Shown here piece after piece: positions 12,721-24,400 of a stretch of DNA of 64,000 nucleotides (position 1 is the first letter of the stretch; each line of letters opens with the position of its first letter). The DNA comes from Datisca glomerata (taxonomy: Eukaryota; Streptophyta; Magnoliopsida; Cucurbitales; Datiscaceae): NCBI GenBank assembly GCA_003255025.1, contig QANY01009091.1:886049-950048 (forward strand), read 5' to 3'. The notes under the pieces are model-generated. The model did no database searches. It was not told the origin of the DNA and saw nothing but the letters and a program-made list of their open reading frames with translations. The translations under genes were made by a program, and so were the position numbers.

Positions 12721-13552
12721 AGGAGTGAGACTACTCAATTATGTCATTTAAATTGCTATTACAGTTTGTCGGGTTATCTCACATCCGTGCTGAAAGAGAC
12801 TAACTCCATGAGGAAAAATTTCAACTCTCAACATTCGTTCGGTGTTATTGAGCCTATTTAACTTCAAAAACTAACTTGAAAGTAAAATTTTCTTCCACAC
12901 TTATAGTTAAACACTTATGGTTAAGTGTTTTGAGCCTACTCAACCTCAAAAATTAATTTAAGAGATGAAATTTTCTCTCACATTTATAAACTGACAATAA
13001 ATACAACACAGTTAAATTTATAATTAATCAATTCCTTATCATGTCAAAATAATATGATCGATGATATTAGGTATTTTTAATCCAACAATTAATTTATAAG
13101 TTGAAGGTTTTACTTACATATATAAATTACATTGATTTTTTTTCACGATTGATATAAGATAATTTCAACAATCGTAGGAAGACTTACAATTTATGGAGTA
13201 ATGGGATCGGCACAAGTGCTTCTAACTTGATTCCAGGGCATTTGATTTTTGTGATTTTTGTCAATTTCAATTGGAAACGAGCAAATGACCAATATACACC
13301 TTTGCTTTGTTACGCGTTCAAAATTTTGGCCAAATTTCATTGTTTAAGCATATGAAAGCTGAGTAAGAAATTCAGATTCTGAGTATGTTTGTGGTGTTAT
13401 AATTCTGGTGATTAATATTTTAATATTTTATCTCATAACTTTTTGGAAAATTTTATTATTTATTATTTTCTGTTGTTTTTGGGTTTCCTATTTTTAGTTT
13501 TATTATTTAAAATCTTTATATTCATAGAGACAACTTTCTCAATTATTAACAT
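12721..13552. other. Intergenic DNA with a diverged ~100 bp direct duplication
   Basis: No gene. Two related stretches, around 12838-12905 and 12926-12990, share the order GAGCCTA(T/C)T(T/C)AAC(T/C)TC, AAAA(C/A)TAA, then AAATTTTCT and CACA(C/T)TTATA. They look like an old local duplication or a relic of a dispersed repeat. Confidence 0.45.
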
Positions 13553-13555
13553 TTA

Positions 13556-14821
13556 AGGGTCGTTTGGTATATGTTAATTAAGAATCCTGAAAAAATTAAG
13601 TTATTAAAAAAGTTTAAGTGGTAAAGTTAGATGACAAGATAATAAGATTATCATATTTGGTAACGCATAGTTAAATGAAAAAAGTTATTGGAAAGTATGA
13701 TTTTCTTGTTTGGTATATAAGATACTTAAGTAAAATTGTGTGGAAAAGTTTGATAAAATTATTAAGAAAGTTATATAAATTAAAGTAATAAAATTATTTA
13801 CTATTTATAATTTTTTTAGCGACTTTTAATTTATTGTCAATGATTATTTATAAATTCTAATACACATTATGTCTTATATATACACATTATTTTATGCACT
13901 AATTAATTAACTGTTTTATTAACCCATCAATAAAATTAAATCAACTATTTTTTCTCTTACTACGTCAAAAACTAAAATATTTTTTATTTATACTGTAAAA
14001 ATAAATTCAATGACAAATTATTCAAAATTACATAGCAAAATTGTATACAGATTCTCTATTAGTAACTACTAAAATTTTTTAATAATTCATATCGTGTCTG
14101 ATTAATTTTTCTCTGATATCGTAAATTAATTATAATACAATTTTCCTCTTTATATGTATAAAAAAATCTGATATAAATAATCGTTATTTATATTAACACA
14201 TTAATCTATTTAATAATACATAACAGTTTTTCCATTACATGTACATTTCTTCGATAGGATATGTATATCATGGTTATCCATATCCTCCCGGTCCGGCAGG
14301 AACGAGTAAAATATTTTACTTCTGCCACAGGAACAAAACAAAATAATGATGTAATTTTTTTATATTTTGATTAAATACAATCTAAAATTGAATATTAATG
14401 ATTGGGGGACACCCCATCTCTGAGTCGGAAGGGATGAAAAAAAATCTCAAAATTCGATATCATGACCGTTTCGGTTCCACCATGATCGATATTATGACAT
14501 TTTTGTGAGGTTTTGGTCTTGAAGAAAATAAAATATTAAAACCAAGTAAGAATAATTGAAATAAATAATGATATTTTTATGAAGATTTAAGAAAGTAAAA
14601 GTTATTTTGAAAAATGTGTAGATGTGTTGTAAGATAGAAAAATTATTTGGTAAAGTGGACTTTTGTGAGAAAGTGATAGAGAAAGTAATGTGGATTGTTA
14701 TTTTATCAAGCTAAATAACTTTACCATGGCAATGAGAATACTTGTAACAAACATAGGAAAGTGTTGGAAAATAAATTTACTACAAACTTTACCACGCGGA
14801 AAGCCGGAAACAAACGACCCC
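13556..14821. mobile_element. Non-autonomous DNA transposon, PIF/Harbinger-like (1.27 kb)
   Basis: The left end reads AGGGTCGTTTGGT and the right end, on the opposite strand, GGGGTCGTTTGT, giving an ~11-12 bp terminal inverted repeat. Both ends are flanked by TTA (13553-13555 and 14822-14824), matching the 3 bp TWA target duplication of PIF/Harbinger elements. The interior is AT-rich with no transposase. The GGGTCGTTTGGT terminus resembles many plant Tourist-type MITEs, though the length exceeds that of most MITEs. Alternative: a hAT or Mutator derivative whose longer target duplication has decayed. Confidence 0.65.
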
Positions 14822-14824
14822 TTA

Positions 14825-15577
14825 GAGATGGATGATTGTATTTTCCTTTTGAAAATTCAGTACTTGTGCGAGAATCAACGAACACTTGAATCATGTTAGT
14901 TAGATATTCATTCTCGAGTCAACATGCGTAAAAGAAGGTTGTTTCGAATATTTCATGCGAATTTTCTCGTTGAAGCTTCCGGTATAGCCTACATCAACCA
15001 TTGTCTCCGTCACGCATTAGGTTTCTGCGTAAGATAACTACTTACTCACTTCTCAAATTAAGCTGAAGGCTTGTTCACTAATCTCTTTATGAATCACATG
15101 TTTTATACATCAGACTATGAGTTGGATAACCATTAACCCACTTTTTTGAATTGAGCTGAGACTTGTTGGCTAAAATCTTGTCAATCACCCATTTTATACA
15201 TCGCTAGTCTAAGTTGGATTACCATCATCTATTTTTTTGGATTAGGTTGAGACTTGTTGGCTAAAATGGCTCTCATAGTAGTGGGTGGTATTTGTATAAT
15301 CAATCTCAAAATTAGGTTACGATGACTTTTGAGATTGAGAAGTTTTCAATACCACTAAACAATGATATCAAAGTCAGATTAGCTAACAAGCCTCAGCACA
15401 ATCAGAGAAAGAGAGCCAATGAGTTTTCGCCTTAGAGCCTGATGTTTACCACATACATATTGTTCATCTAAATCAGGGTAAGTGGTTCGATGATTATTCG
15501 ACTCAGGGTCCATAGCATGACGAGAATGATTATTATGATGATCTAACATTGATTGTGAAAGAAGTCATTGTCATTTT
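14825..15577. other. Intergenic DNA between two DNA transposons
   Basis: No gene recognised. Two related stretches at about 15103-15178 and 15185-15270 share TTGGATAACCAT(T/C)A, TTTTTTGAATTGAG and GAGACTTGTTGGCTAAAAT, so a local ~85 bp direct duplication is present. Confidence 0.5.
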
Positions 15578-15585
15578 ATATTTGT

Positions 15586-16162
15586 TAGGGGTGTTTAAAA
15601 ATCGTCCAGACCGTTTAGTCTGAATCGGTCCGATCTGAAATTGATCGGTCTGGACGGTTTTTTTATTGTTAATGGTCGGTTCGGTCCTTCTTTTAAAGAG
15701 GACCGAAAATTCAGACCAGTCCAGAATTTTTGTTAATTCTGGACCGATCCCACCGGACCGACCATATAGATACTATATATATATAATTTTTTTAGGGTTA
15801 GGATATTTCTCAGTCCAGCACCAAACCTAGCCCCTATCTTTAAAGTTTGAATATGTTTGAATGTTAGATATTAGTACTTTGAACTTTGGATATTTTTAGA
15901 TGTTGATTATTAGTACTTTGAACTTTGGATATGGTAAACTCCTAGTCAAAATTTGTCGTTATTGTTAAATAATATATTTATTGTAAAACAGGTATTTAGT
16001 CCGTTAAGTCCGTCCGAACCGACCGTTGAATTTTGGTCTGGTCGGTCCGGACTTTTTCTAGATTTTTGGTCCGTTCGGTCCTCCGTATAGGAGGACCGTG
16101 ATTTTCGGTCTGGTATTATTTTTCTCCGAAAGTCTAACCAGACCGACCGTCGAACACCCCTA
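15586..16162. mobile_element. Non-autonomous hAT element (577 bp) with intact 8 bp target duplication
   Basis: The element begins TAGGGGTGTT and ends AACACCCCTA, a perfect 10 bp terminal inverted repeat, and is flanked on both sides by ATATTTGT (15578-15585 and 16163-16170), the 8 bp target duplication expected of hAT transposons. Subterminal regions are packed with GGTC/GACC motifs (GGTCGGTCCGG, GGACCGACC) on both strands, a typical arrangement for transposase binding. No coding capacity. The perfect target duplication makes this a confident call. Confidence 0.88.
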
Positions 16163-16189
16163 ATATTTGTTAAGAAAAGTAATTACCCT

Positions 16190-16305
16190 TAGCAATTTAT
16201 TTGATGAGATTAGTTCCCACAATGGTTAAGGTTTTGCCCATACGATCTGAGATCCAGGTTCAAATAATGTATCTCTAATTGCCTATATGATTTTGTAAAA
16301 TAGTA
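16190..16305 (+). mobile_element. SINE-like tRNA-derived relic
   Basis: An A-box-like stretch near 16217-16228 (CCACAATGGTTA) is followed about 40 bases later by a B-box-like GGTTCAAATAATG at 16257-16269, the spacing of an internal RNA polymerase III promoter. The body does not fold as a good tRNA, so a SINE fragment is more likely. Weak evidence. Confidence 0.3.
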
Positions 16306-16774
16306 TTCCCTTTATCTCATGCTAAAAACTTTGTTTGTATGGAACAGTACCTAAAATTTTCATTTTTGATAAAAACAAAGAAAGATGTCTTGCTTGCCAG
16401 CTACTATATGCAGTGCAGTACAGTGCATGTATGAAGGGGCAAGGTATTATGGTTATATTTTTTACGCAGTTGAATACTATGATTATAAAGCCAGCCGACA
16501 CCTTTGCATCAACAATTGTGGGCTCCATGCTTTTGTTTGACTCGTAAGATAAAATGTTTAAAGTACTTTCTGACAACATTTAAAAGATGATAAAAATAGT
16601 ATTTATTCACCCTTTTGGGGTTGCCATTTTTGTAGTATTCAATGGTTTGAAGGCTTATTGAAAAATTGGTATAAAAGGTTACTTTATTTTATATTACGTG
16701 CTTAATTCATTTCCAATTAAAAAGTGAAAAGTATATTCATATGCTGTCGGAGCGATATCCTATGCACTATTTGA

Positions 16775-16864
16775 GATTTTGTAAGAGTCGTTTAATATGA
16801 GCTTAAGGATAAATTATTTGATTTTATAAGAGTCGTTTAATATGAGCTTAAGGATAAATTATTT
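16775..16864. repeat. 45 bp perfect-period tandem duplication
   Basis: A unit starting GATTTTGTAAGAGTCG occurs at 16775-16819 and again at 16820-16864 with a single difference (GTAAG versus ATAAG). This looks like a recent slippage or repair duplication. Confidence 0.9.
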
Positions 16865-16993
16865 ATAAAATTACATTGTTAGATTATGATTTTGATAAAG
16901 AGAAAACTATTATGTGATAATAGTTGAAAATGCTATTAATATCAAGTCTTTAATTCTATCCTAAAACTAACTAAAAAATGGGTGGAATGATGA

Positions 16994-17632
16994 TGTTATA
17001 TGTATTTTTTCAACCACCAATGACGCAACGACATGTGTCGCGTTACATTAGGGAGCTCCCGACGTTAGGAAAAAAGTAGAACTGAGCTCATCTGGTTGGA
17101 CTCGATGGAGCTCGAGACGCACAGACCCGAACACATAAAAGAACATGAATAAAGCTCACAAATAAAGTCCAGATAATCCCGAATACAAGATCATCATAAC
17201 TCGGTGAAAGTAGCGTCCTATAGGTCCAATCGCTATAGCAGGATGTCAAGATAGACCTCGTCTAGTCATTTTAAAGGTAATTAATGTCCATCGATTTATG
17301 TCAATGTCTCCTTCCTTCCGTCCAATCGAGGATAGACATTGTGTCCCGTGAAGTTTCTCCAACACACCTCTAAGGATTCTTCGACAGACTACATCCTCCA
17401 AGGCTTCAGGTACAAATACCTCATCTACAAACGATACAATGTATGTCTTCTCTCCCCTAAGGATACTATGTCAAAATTTATCCAGGATACTAACTTAGGC
17501 ATTGGAGGCTATTTGATGAGGAAACCACCCCCCAGTTCTCTTTGTATGTGTTGTGCAGGTTCCCGTCCGAGAGGACCCCTACATGGAGAGGTGATTGCAT
17601 GCCACTTCACAGTTGAAGTTTTGGCATCAACA
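16994..17632 (+). repeat. Left (5') LTR of the pol-less element
   Basis: It starts TGTTATATG and ends GCATCAACA, and aligns along its length with 20353-20947; shared landmarks include GAGCTCCCGAC, CCTGGTTGGACTC-like, GTAGCGCC-like, ATAGCAGGAT and CAAGGCTT. The two LTRs differ by many substitutions and several indels, implying an old insertion. Confidence 0.88.
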
Positions 17633-17654
17633 GTTGGCGTTGTCTGTGGGAACG
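17633..17654 (+). other. Primer-binding site
   Basis: The 5' LTR is followed at once by TGGCGTTGTCTGTGGGAAC (from 17635), which resembles the TGGCGCC-type primer-binding sites found next to LTRs of plant Ty3/gypsy elements. The exact primer tRNA is not determined. Confidence 0.65.
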
Positions 17655-18849
17655 AATAAAATTCGTTCCTTTCAAAGTATTCATAACCCTTTTCTTCCCT
17701 CAAGGAGAGAATATGTCTAGTACTCTACGATGATAAATTTCGAGATGAAAGGAAAGACCCATCTTTCCCTCGCCAGAAGAAGCACCTTCTGTCACCATGA
17801 CAATCACCCGGCAAAATAAGAAGGACACGACGGGTGTAAAATCCAAGGTAACTAGGAAGGGGAGAAAAGGAGTGTCAGTCACCGTTCAGGTCATAATAGT
17901 CTCTTGCACGAAAATGATCCTTCCCCAAAACTCGAAGGTTCACTGGAATAATCACCAGTCATTCACGGAACCCTCAGGAAAAATCACACAGGGAAGGGCG
18001 GGAAGACCTCCTGACTCGGAGAGAGTGACACCTCTCAGTGAAGCTGGGACCAACACGAAGTCAGACTGAGGATGGTCGGGCTCTCCCTTTGTAAGGTTAT
18101 AGTTGAGGTCATCACTAGAAGACGAAGGAGGAGAACAAAGTCATCGGAGAGTAAATGAAGCGAAGACCTCCAAAAGACTTCCCAGGTGCAGTACATGAGT
18201 ATAGCAGAAGGTGGATGAAAGTATCAACGGGCCACCCACCGTCTAAATCCCCAATGTCGTTCATGGCCACTAATAATTGTGCAAAGCTCTAGTGCAGGTG
18301 AATGACAGTGAATATGAATGGGGTCCGGGATCATCCCCTTAGTACGGGTAAGATACAAACCTGGGATACACATCTTCTAGTTCACAAATCCCACTTCGGG
18401 TGAAATGGAAGGACGAAAGCCTTGACAAGATCGCGAACGGGCTTGAGAGCCAAGCCGAGACATGAAGCCCTAGTGAGAGGATCTGATTTTACTCATACCA
18501 AGCCCCCATGTGAGACGGATTAACCCACAGGAAAGGAGCTTGTGACCGGCGCACCACCCAGGAAAAACCTGAAAGGCCAATATGGTTTTTCGTACTCCTT
18601 CCAGAACAACCGAAGAGGAAGGACCAGGATAAACCCATATCTGTCACACGAATAAAATATGGAGCTCGAGAGGTCATTCCATCAATGCGAAGATGCAGCT
18701 CGGGATATGAAGATCCCACTCATCTTCAGGGACATATACCATAATCACAAAGTAAATTTGGATTTCAGGATGCTCTCATCCCAAAGGAGGCATCAAGACT
18801 GGAAAAGTAAAGGAAACGATCGACTCTTCAACAAGGTACGACGGATGAT
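17655..18849 (+). pseudogene. Internal region of unknown coding content
   Basis: This is where gag would be expected. Short open frames (17797-18069, 18659-18865) encode basic, polar peptides that I cannot match to any gag, protease or polymerase domain. Stops are frequent. It may be a decayed gag or non-coding packaging sequence. I do not assign a function. Confidence 0.35.
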
Positions 18850-19045
18850 TAAAAAGTGTGACTAGCGAGGTGCTCTAACTCGACATTGGGATTAAATGAA
18901 AAGTTATGACTGGTAAGGTGCTCTAACCCGGTAGTTGGGATTAAATAAAAAGTGATGGCTGACGATGTGCTCTAACCTGACAGTTAGGATTAAACAAAAG
19001 TGATGACTGACGATGTGCTCTAACCCGACTGTCGGGATCAAGGAA
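18850..19045. repeat. 48 bp tandem array inside the LTR element
   Basis: Four diverged copies of a unit with GTGCTCTAACCCGAC and GGGATTAAAT-AAAAGTGATG. The TGCTCTAAC landmark occurs at 18871, 18919, 18968 and 19016 (periods 48, 49, 48). Arrays in the 3' untranslated region are characteristic of several plant gypsy families. Confidence 0.88.
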
Positions 19046-19945
19046 AAAAGTAGCGTCTATCGAGCACCCCAGCTCGTCAGACGAGATTCAATGGTCTAGC
19101 AAGAGCAAAAACATCTGGCTAGATATCAAGGTAAAAAGTGATGTCTGATGAGCACCCCAGAATGATTATCACTGCTGATGGGTCTACATCCATCCCTGAA
19201 TGTCGTCGGGTACTGTTCACTTTCCCGCCATTCTTGTGACCATCACCTGTGATCCACGCAAGTGTGTCCACACCCCATGAGTGGACGAGAAAGAAAGGAG
19301 ATTTCTCATAGCAACCCCCCATGAGTCAACTTTCTTGTCTAACCAAGGATGCACGTCTGACTAGACATTAAGGAAAGATGTATGTCGAACATTCATGCTT
19401 GTTAACAGGATCGAGGGCCTAGCCAGAGCAGGCACGTCTGACTAGACATCAAGGAAATGTGTATGTCGAGCACTCATGCTCGCAGATGGGATTGAGGGTC
19501 TAGCTAGAGCAGGCATGCCTAGCTAGATATCAAGGAAAGATGTATGTCGAGTATTCATGCTTGCAGATAGGATCAAATGTTTAGCAGGTGAGCTTGGCTA
19601 GAAATCAAGGAAAGATGTTTATCGAGCATTCATGCTTACAGATGTGATCGAGGGTCTAGCTAGAGCAGGCACGTCTGGCTAGGCATCAAGCAAATATGTT
19701 TGTCGAGTACTCATGATCGCAAATAGGATCGAGGGTCTAGGTAGAGTAGACATGCTTGGCTAGACATCAGGGAAAGATGTCTGCTGAGCATTCATGCTTA
19801 CATATGGGATCAAAGGTCTAGCTAAAGGAAGCATGCCTGGCTAGACATCAAGGAAAGATGCCTACCGAGCAATCATGCTCGCATACGTGATCGATGATCT
19901 ATCCAAAGTAGGCATGTCTGGCTAGACATCAAGGGAAGTCCTAGT
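19046..19945. repeat. 81 bp tandem array inside the LTR element
   Basis: About eight to nine copies of a unit containing GGCTAGACATCAAGGAAAGA, TGTCGAGCATTCATGCT and GATCGAGGGTCTAGC. Landmarks at 19381, 19462, 19543, 19618, 19699, 19780 and 19861 give periods of 81, 81, 75, 81, 81 and 81. A unique ~165 bp segment (about 19160-19325) interrupts the array after its first units. Confidence 0.9.
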
Positions 19946-20352
19946 CAAGGCAATCTCGACACTAGGGACAACGATATCTATTAAGCATTATAACTCGTAA
20001 GATAAGGACAAGACCCTGTGATGAGTGCTCAACTCAAGGATTTATGTTGAGCAAGAATGCTTGGATAGGTGATAAAGGAAAGGTAATCTGGCAAAAAAAC
20101 TAAAGGAATTCAACTTTCTTTTTAAATCACCAGACTAGGAAAAAGCTCAGCTAGGAGAAGACATGCTCGACAATGTCAAAAGGTAATCCCCCAATTTAGG
20201 GAAGGTTCACTCGATCATACCTCTCAGTTGGGAACACGGAAGGCTTCATAAAGGTCACGACAGATCTGTACATCCATCGACCTACGGAGCGGCAACCCGT
20301 TGGACGAGATCAAGTCCACAAAAAAAAATAATTAAGGCCCTTTGAGGGTAAC

Positions 20353-20947
20353 TGTTATGGGTATTTTTCCAATCACCAATGACGCAGCGATACGTATCAC
20401 ACCACATTATAGAGCTCCCGACATCAGGGAATGAGTAGAATCGACCTCGCCTGGTTGGACTCTATGGCGCTTAGGACGCACAGAACCGAGCATATGAAAA
20501 TGCATGAATAAAGTTTATAAAATATCATCATTACTCACCGAAAGTAGCGCCTTACAAGTCTAATCGCCATAGCAGGATATCAGGATAGACCCCGTCTAGT
20601 CATTTCAAAGGCATTTAATGTCCAATTAAGGACATATATTGTGTCCCACAAACCTTCTCCAACACGCCTCCAAGGCCTCTTCGACACGCTTCCTTCTCCA
20701 AGGCTTTGGGTATAAACATCCCCTCTACAAATAGTATAAGGTATGACTTCTCTCCCTTAAGGAAACTATACCAAAATTTCTCCAGGATATTGACTTAGGA
20801 ATCAGATGCTCTTTGTCGATGAAACCACCTTCTGGTTCTCTTCGACTTAGAGTTCTTTGTCTGTGTTGTGCAAGTTCCGCCCGAGAGAACCCCTACGTAG
20901 AGAGAAGATTGCATGTCACCTCACTGTTAAACTTTTCAGCATCATCA
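20353..20947 (+). repeat. Right (3') LTR of the pol-less element
   Basis: It starts TGTTATGGG and ends GCATCATCA. It is about 44 bases shorter than the left LTR owing to small indels. The sequence just upstream is only weakly purine-rich, so the polypurine tract is degraded. Confidence 0.88.
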
Positions 20948-20952
20948 AATGA

Positions 20953-22999
20953 TTATGTGAAGAAAGGATAATTCAAACAATTTTTGTAGTTTTGTCTGAA
21001 GAAGAATGTCAATATCTAGACACCCCCATCTTACGGGGGTTTAGATACTCGCATCAGTTAGTTGAGGACCTCACATTGGTGTTGAAAGAGAATGATGATT
21101 AATTTATAAGTGTAAAAGAAAAATTCATCTTGTGAGTTACCTTTTAAAATGAGAATTCTAGTACCACCCAACAATTTTATGAACGCATATAATTTTGGGA
21201 CTTAGTAGACCAACTAAGTCACACATCTGTGAAAAGGTAAATGGAATACATTGCCATTTACCTTAAGAGCTCATTTGGTTTGCATTATTCATGATGATAA
21301 TCTTCTGGTAGTTCTCTAGTAATTGAATTATGTTACTTGTTTTAAATATTCAAAGTAGATATCAATCATAGTTTGTATGTAATATTAATTAATTTGAAAG
21401 TAATTTACCCGTTTTGTAAAACGTGAGCAATTCATCTTTTTAGAAAGGTCTGTATGTTTTAATCTCTCTTTTATCACACTTACTAGGTAGGGCTCTGATA
21501 TAGTCTGGTTGAGTTGTGTTTTGTGACATAAAGGAATAAATATGTATTTTTATTATGAGAACAACGTAGCGTGGAATCACGAGGTGTAACGTAAATAGTC
21601 ACCGTGAGCTTAGAAGTTTGGTCCGTCTAGGTCGCGAGTTCGAACTAGGAGTCATGCTATCTTGTGATTATCGACTTGAAAATTTATCTCCTGATTTATT
21701 CATTGTGCACTTACGAGAAACTCCTAACCGAGCGTATGTGCACCACTAGGATTAGTCAGAAAATTATCCTCCGAAGACGCATTGCTAATCTAAAAAAATT
21801 AACTTAACATGTGATTTAGAATTTTATTATAAACTCGATTGATTTAATATCAATCTTATGACTAAAATTGATAGTCAATCAAATTCAATTTCATTAAATT
21901 TTAGTCCAACATGATTGAATTTATTCAATTTTAAGCAACTACTATATTTTTTTATTCAATTTCAATCCAACTTAATCAAAATTATAATATTAAAAGAGAA
22001 TTTAGATTATTTTAAGTTATTTACAGCCATTTTACCACAAAATTATACAGCACATGTGTCTAAATAAGAATCTTAAATTACATCATTACTAATAAATTAT
22101 CACACACAAACGAATATGTCAATCATATTTTATTATTAATTTAATTATAAAACATCATTTTCCTATAAATTCAATTACTGAAAACCATTATTTATTTCAT
22201 ACATAGAATGGCACCCTGAAATTAGTTTTGCATTTTAAATGTCAAAGTCATGCTATGTTTAGAAGGGATTGGGTTAAAACTGTATGAATGACACATCCTA
22301 TGTGTTCTCTTTCTTCTTGGATGAAGCTTCAATTATAGAAGTCTCTCATGGACATTACAGTAACCGACAGTTTGAGAGAAGATATATTAATGTATTTCAT
22401 TTTTTAAAATAACATACATTTGAATATTCGTAGCCAGCGCGAAACACCCAATCAAGCCCACATACGACTAATCGGCAAAATTATTAGCCCTACCCTTTTT
22501 GTCATTCTCTCACCATACCCAATCAAAATGATTTCCTGCAACGCTCCATAAACATTTTTTATGCATCCCCTCCTTCATCCACTTAATTGACTTCCAAATT
22601 AATTTGATCACACGGCTGTATTTGTTTCCTTCTGAATGTTTTTATTTTCAAATCGAGTATATTTGTCTTTTTTTTCTTTTAATAATTATATTTGGTTGAC
22701 CCCACAATGATCTTAGTATCACACGTGAAACATAGCCTGTCGGTATATGAAAGATTATACCATTATCGTGGGCGGCGTTGGTATTTTGTTTAACTATTAC
22801 TCACATTTGTTTAACGGAAAATTATATAATTAAATCCTAATCTTTTGGGATTACATTTTATTAAACTGATGTGTTTCATAACTTATGTTGATAGAGAATC
22901 TTTGATTAGTTTATTCAATTTCGCTCGATAATTATGTACAATTTAAAAATAAAATACCTTCCTATTTCATAAATAATTTACGAATCTAAAACGTTCCTA
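20953..22999. other. Intergenic DNA, no gene recognised
   Basis: Apart from a possible SINE (listed separately) and a short hairpin near 21020-21042 (CACCCCC...GGGGGT), nothing is identifiable. A stretch at 21266-21285 resembles one end of a MITE, but no matching second end is visible. Confidence 0.45.
21590..21800 (+). mobile_element. Probable SINE (tRNA-derived) copy
   Basis: GAGTTCGAACTAGG at 21636-21649 is a near-consensus RNA polymerase III B box, and an A-box-like stretch (TAGTCACCGTGAGC) lies about 35 bases upstream. The unit ends near an A-run at 21792-21799. No tRNA cloverleaf fits, so a SINE is preferred. The boundaries are approximate. Confidence 0.42.
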
Positions 23000-23304
23000 A
23001 TTTTAATAAATTCAATTTCTTAATCTTTAACTCGGAACTGGAGAATGGAAGAAACCTTCTTCTCCTGTTTGTTTATGTGTTTTGTTTCTCATCACAAAAA
23101 GAGCCTAGTTTATAAGCGACTCAAACAACCGACAAACTTATAAATATAAGCATGAGACCAAAGTTTGAAGTATATTGCCAATGCCAACTGTAAAGGTATT
23201 TTTTCCTCTAAAATAGAAAATACCAAGAAAAGAGAAAATAAGTACGAGAGTAAGTAATTTACGATGACTTGTATTCGATGATTCTCAAGTTTACAATTTG
23301 ACAT

Positions 23305-23314
23305 GTATTTATAG
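23305..23314 (-). promoter_or_regulatory. TATA box in the Tat-1 LTR
   Basis: The minus strand reads CTATAAATAC in the context AAGCCTATAAATACATG, comparable to the GCCTATATAAAGG found in the Tat-2 LTR near 38,165. Confidence 0.45.
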
Positions 23315-23912
23315 GCTTGTAATACAACTTAATTTTCAAAATAAAGTAAGAATAGACAGAATATTCTTTGAGATTGAGTTTATCTTTCAAAATTTGCTTC
23401 ATCTTTTAGGTGAATAACCGAGCTTTGTTTATTAGTATCAACAACTTTTTTAATATGAATCATTCGACGTAGTGTGGCGAATCTGAGGATTGCAGTAATT
23501 GCTACCAGCTTTGCCACAATGATGATTCCATCGATTGACTTCTCTAACTTTCGTTACTTCCAATGCGACTTTTATACTTCAGTTACCTTAGTTAGGCGAG
23601 TAGGTCCATGTCAGCTTCTTCAGATCTGCCAACATAGAAAATTCAACTATTCTCATAATGCTTCCGTGACATTTACTTTAATTATTTTTCTTCTACGTTG
23701 ACGTGACCAAATACCGAAAATTATTACTGTTCATTTGCCCCCACTACACTTAATGAAGTCTCTCTTCATTCAGGTGTAATGATTCGATTCCTCGGTTTTC
23801 AACACTAGATTCATTAAGACCTGCAATAATAATGACCTTACCGAATGACGTGCGTTTGATGGTTGTGTAAGCTTTCTCTTCCGTCATTTCATTCTCCTAT
23901 TCACATCAATGG

Positions 23913-24060
23913 TCTGTTCTGACGCTCTAATTCCCGTACTCGCTAGGAGTCTGCTCTGGCACTTCAATTTTTGTTCTCGCTAGGGGTCTGTTCTGGCGCT
24001 TCGATTTCTGTTCTCGCTAGGAGTCTGTTCTGGCGCTTCGATTTCTATTCTGACGTTTTG
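23913..24060. repeat. 37 bp tandem repeat in the Tat-1 LTR U3 region
   Basis: Four copies of a unit like TCTGTTCTGGCGCTTCGATT followed by TCTCGCTAGGAG begin at 23913, 23950, 23987 and 24024, an exact 37-base period. Such arrays in U3 often contain enhancer-like elements; no activity is shown here. Confidence 0.9.
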
Positions 24061-24400
24061 ACTCTCCTCAATTATTTCTTTTGTCACTTCCCATTTTTGT
24101 GCTCAGATTTAATGGTCGTTATTTATCTTTTTGTCAAACCATGCCATCCTTCTTTCCAGTTGTCAACCCCTAAATAGGTGTTAGCAGCGACAAGCCATTT
24201 TCCCCTACAGATTTCCCTTCAATCGAGCGTGTGTCAGTCATCATTTCATTTTTCTTGATTAACTTCTATAACCTTTCATGTCCGAAGACAATATAAATTC
24301 TTCCATTCCCTTTCATTTTGTTTACTTTCCTCTTTTCTTCTTCATAAGTCTTCTATTCTCTCTATTCTTCTTTTCTTTTCTACTAGCAATTCCATTAGCC

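Larger units (their letters stand above)
16994..20947 (+). mobile_element. LTR retrotransposon with both LTRs but no pol gene
   Basis: Two LTRs in the same orientation (16994-17632 and 20353-20947) enclose ~2.7 kb. A primer-binding site follows the left LTR directly. The interior has no recognisable protease, reverse transcriptase, RNase H or integrase and holds two tandem arrays near its 3' end. A 5-base AATGA follows the right LTR (20948-20952) and also occurs at 16986-16990, three bases before the left LTR within an ATGATGATG slippage, so it is the probable target duplication. The element is therefore non-autonomous and depended on a related autonomous copy, perhaps of the gypsy/Tat type given its primer site and arrays. 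Confidence 0.85.
23000..24270 (-). repeat. Probable 3' LTR of Tat element 1
   Basis: A minus-strand TATA box (CTATAAATAC, 23314 to 23305), a U3-like region with a 37 bp tandem repeat, and a position just beyond the purine-rich (minus-strand) tract preceding the antisense ORF support an LTR. No second copy is in the window to define its ends, so the coordinates are estimates. Confidence 0.4.

Noticed and set aside
17339..17659. 106-codon open frame crossing the end of the left LTR
   Set aside because: It spans LTR and primer-binding site, has no recognisable domain, and the corresponding part of the right LTR is not open.
21262..21300. GAGCTCATTTGGTTTGCAT as one end of a MITE
   Set aside because: No inverted counterpart or target duplication could be found within several kilobases.
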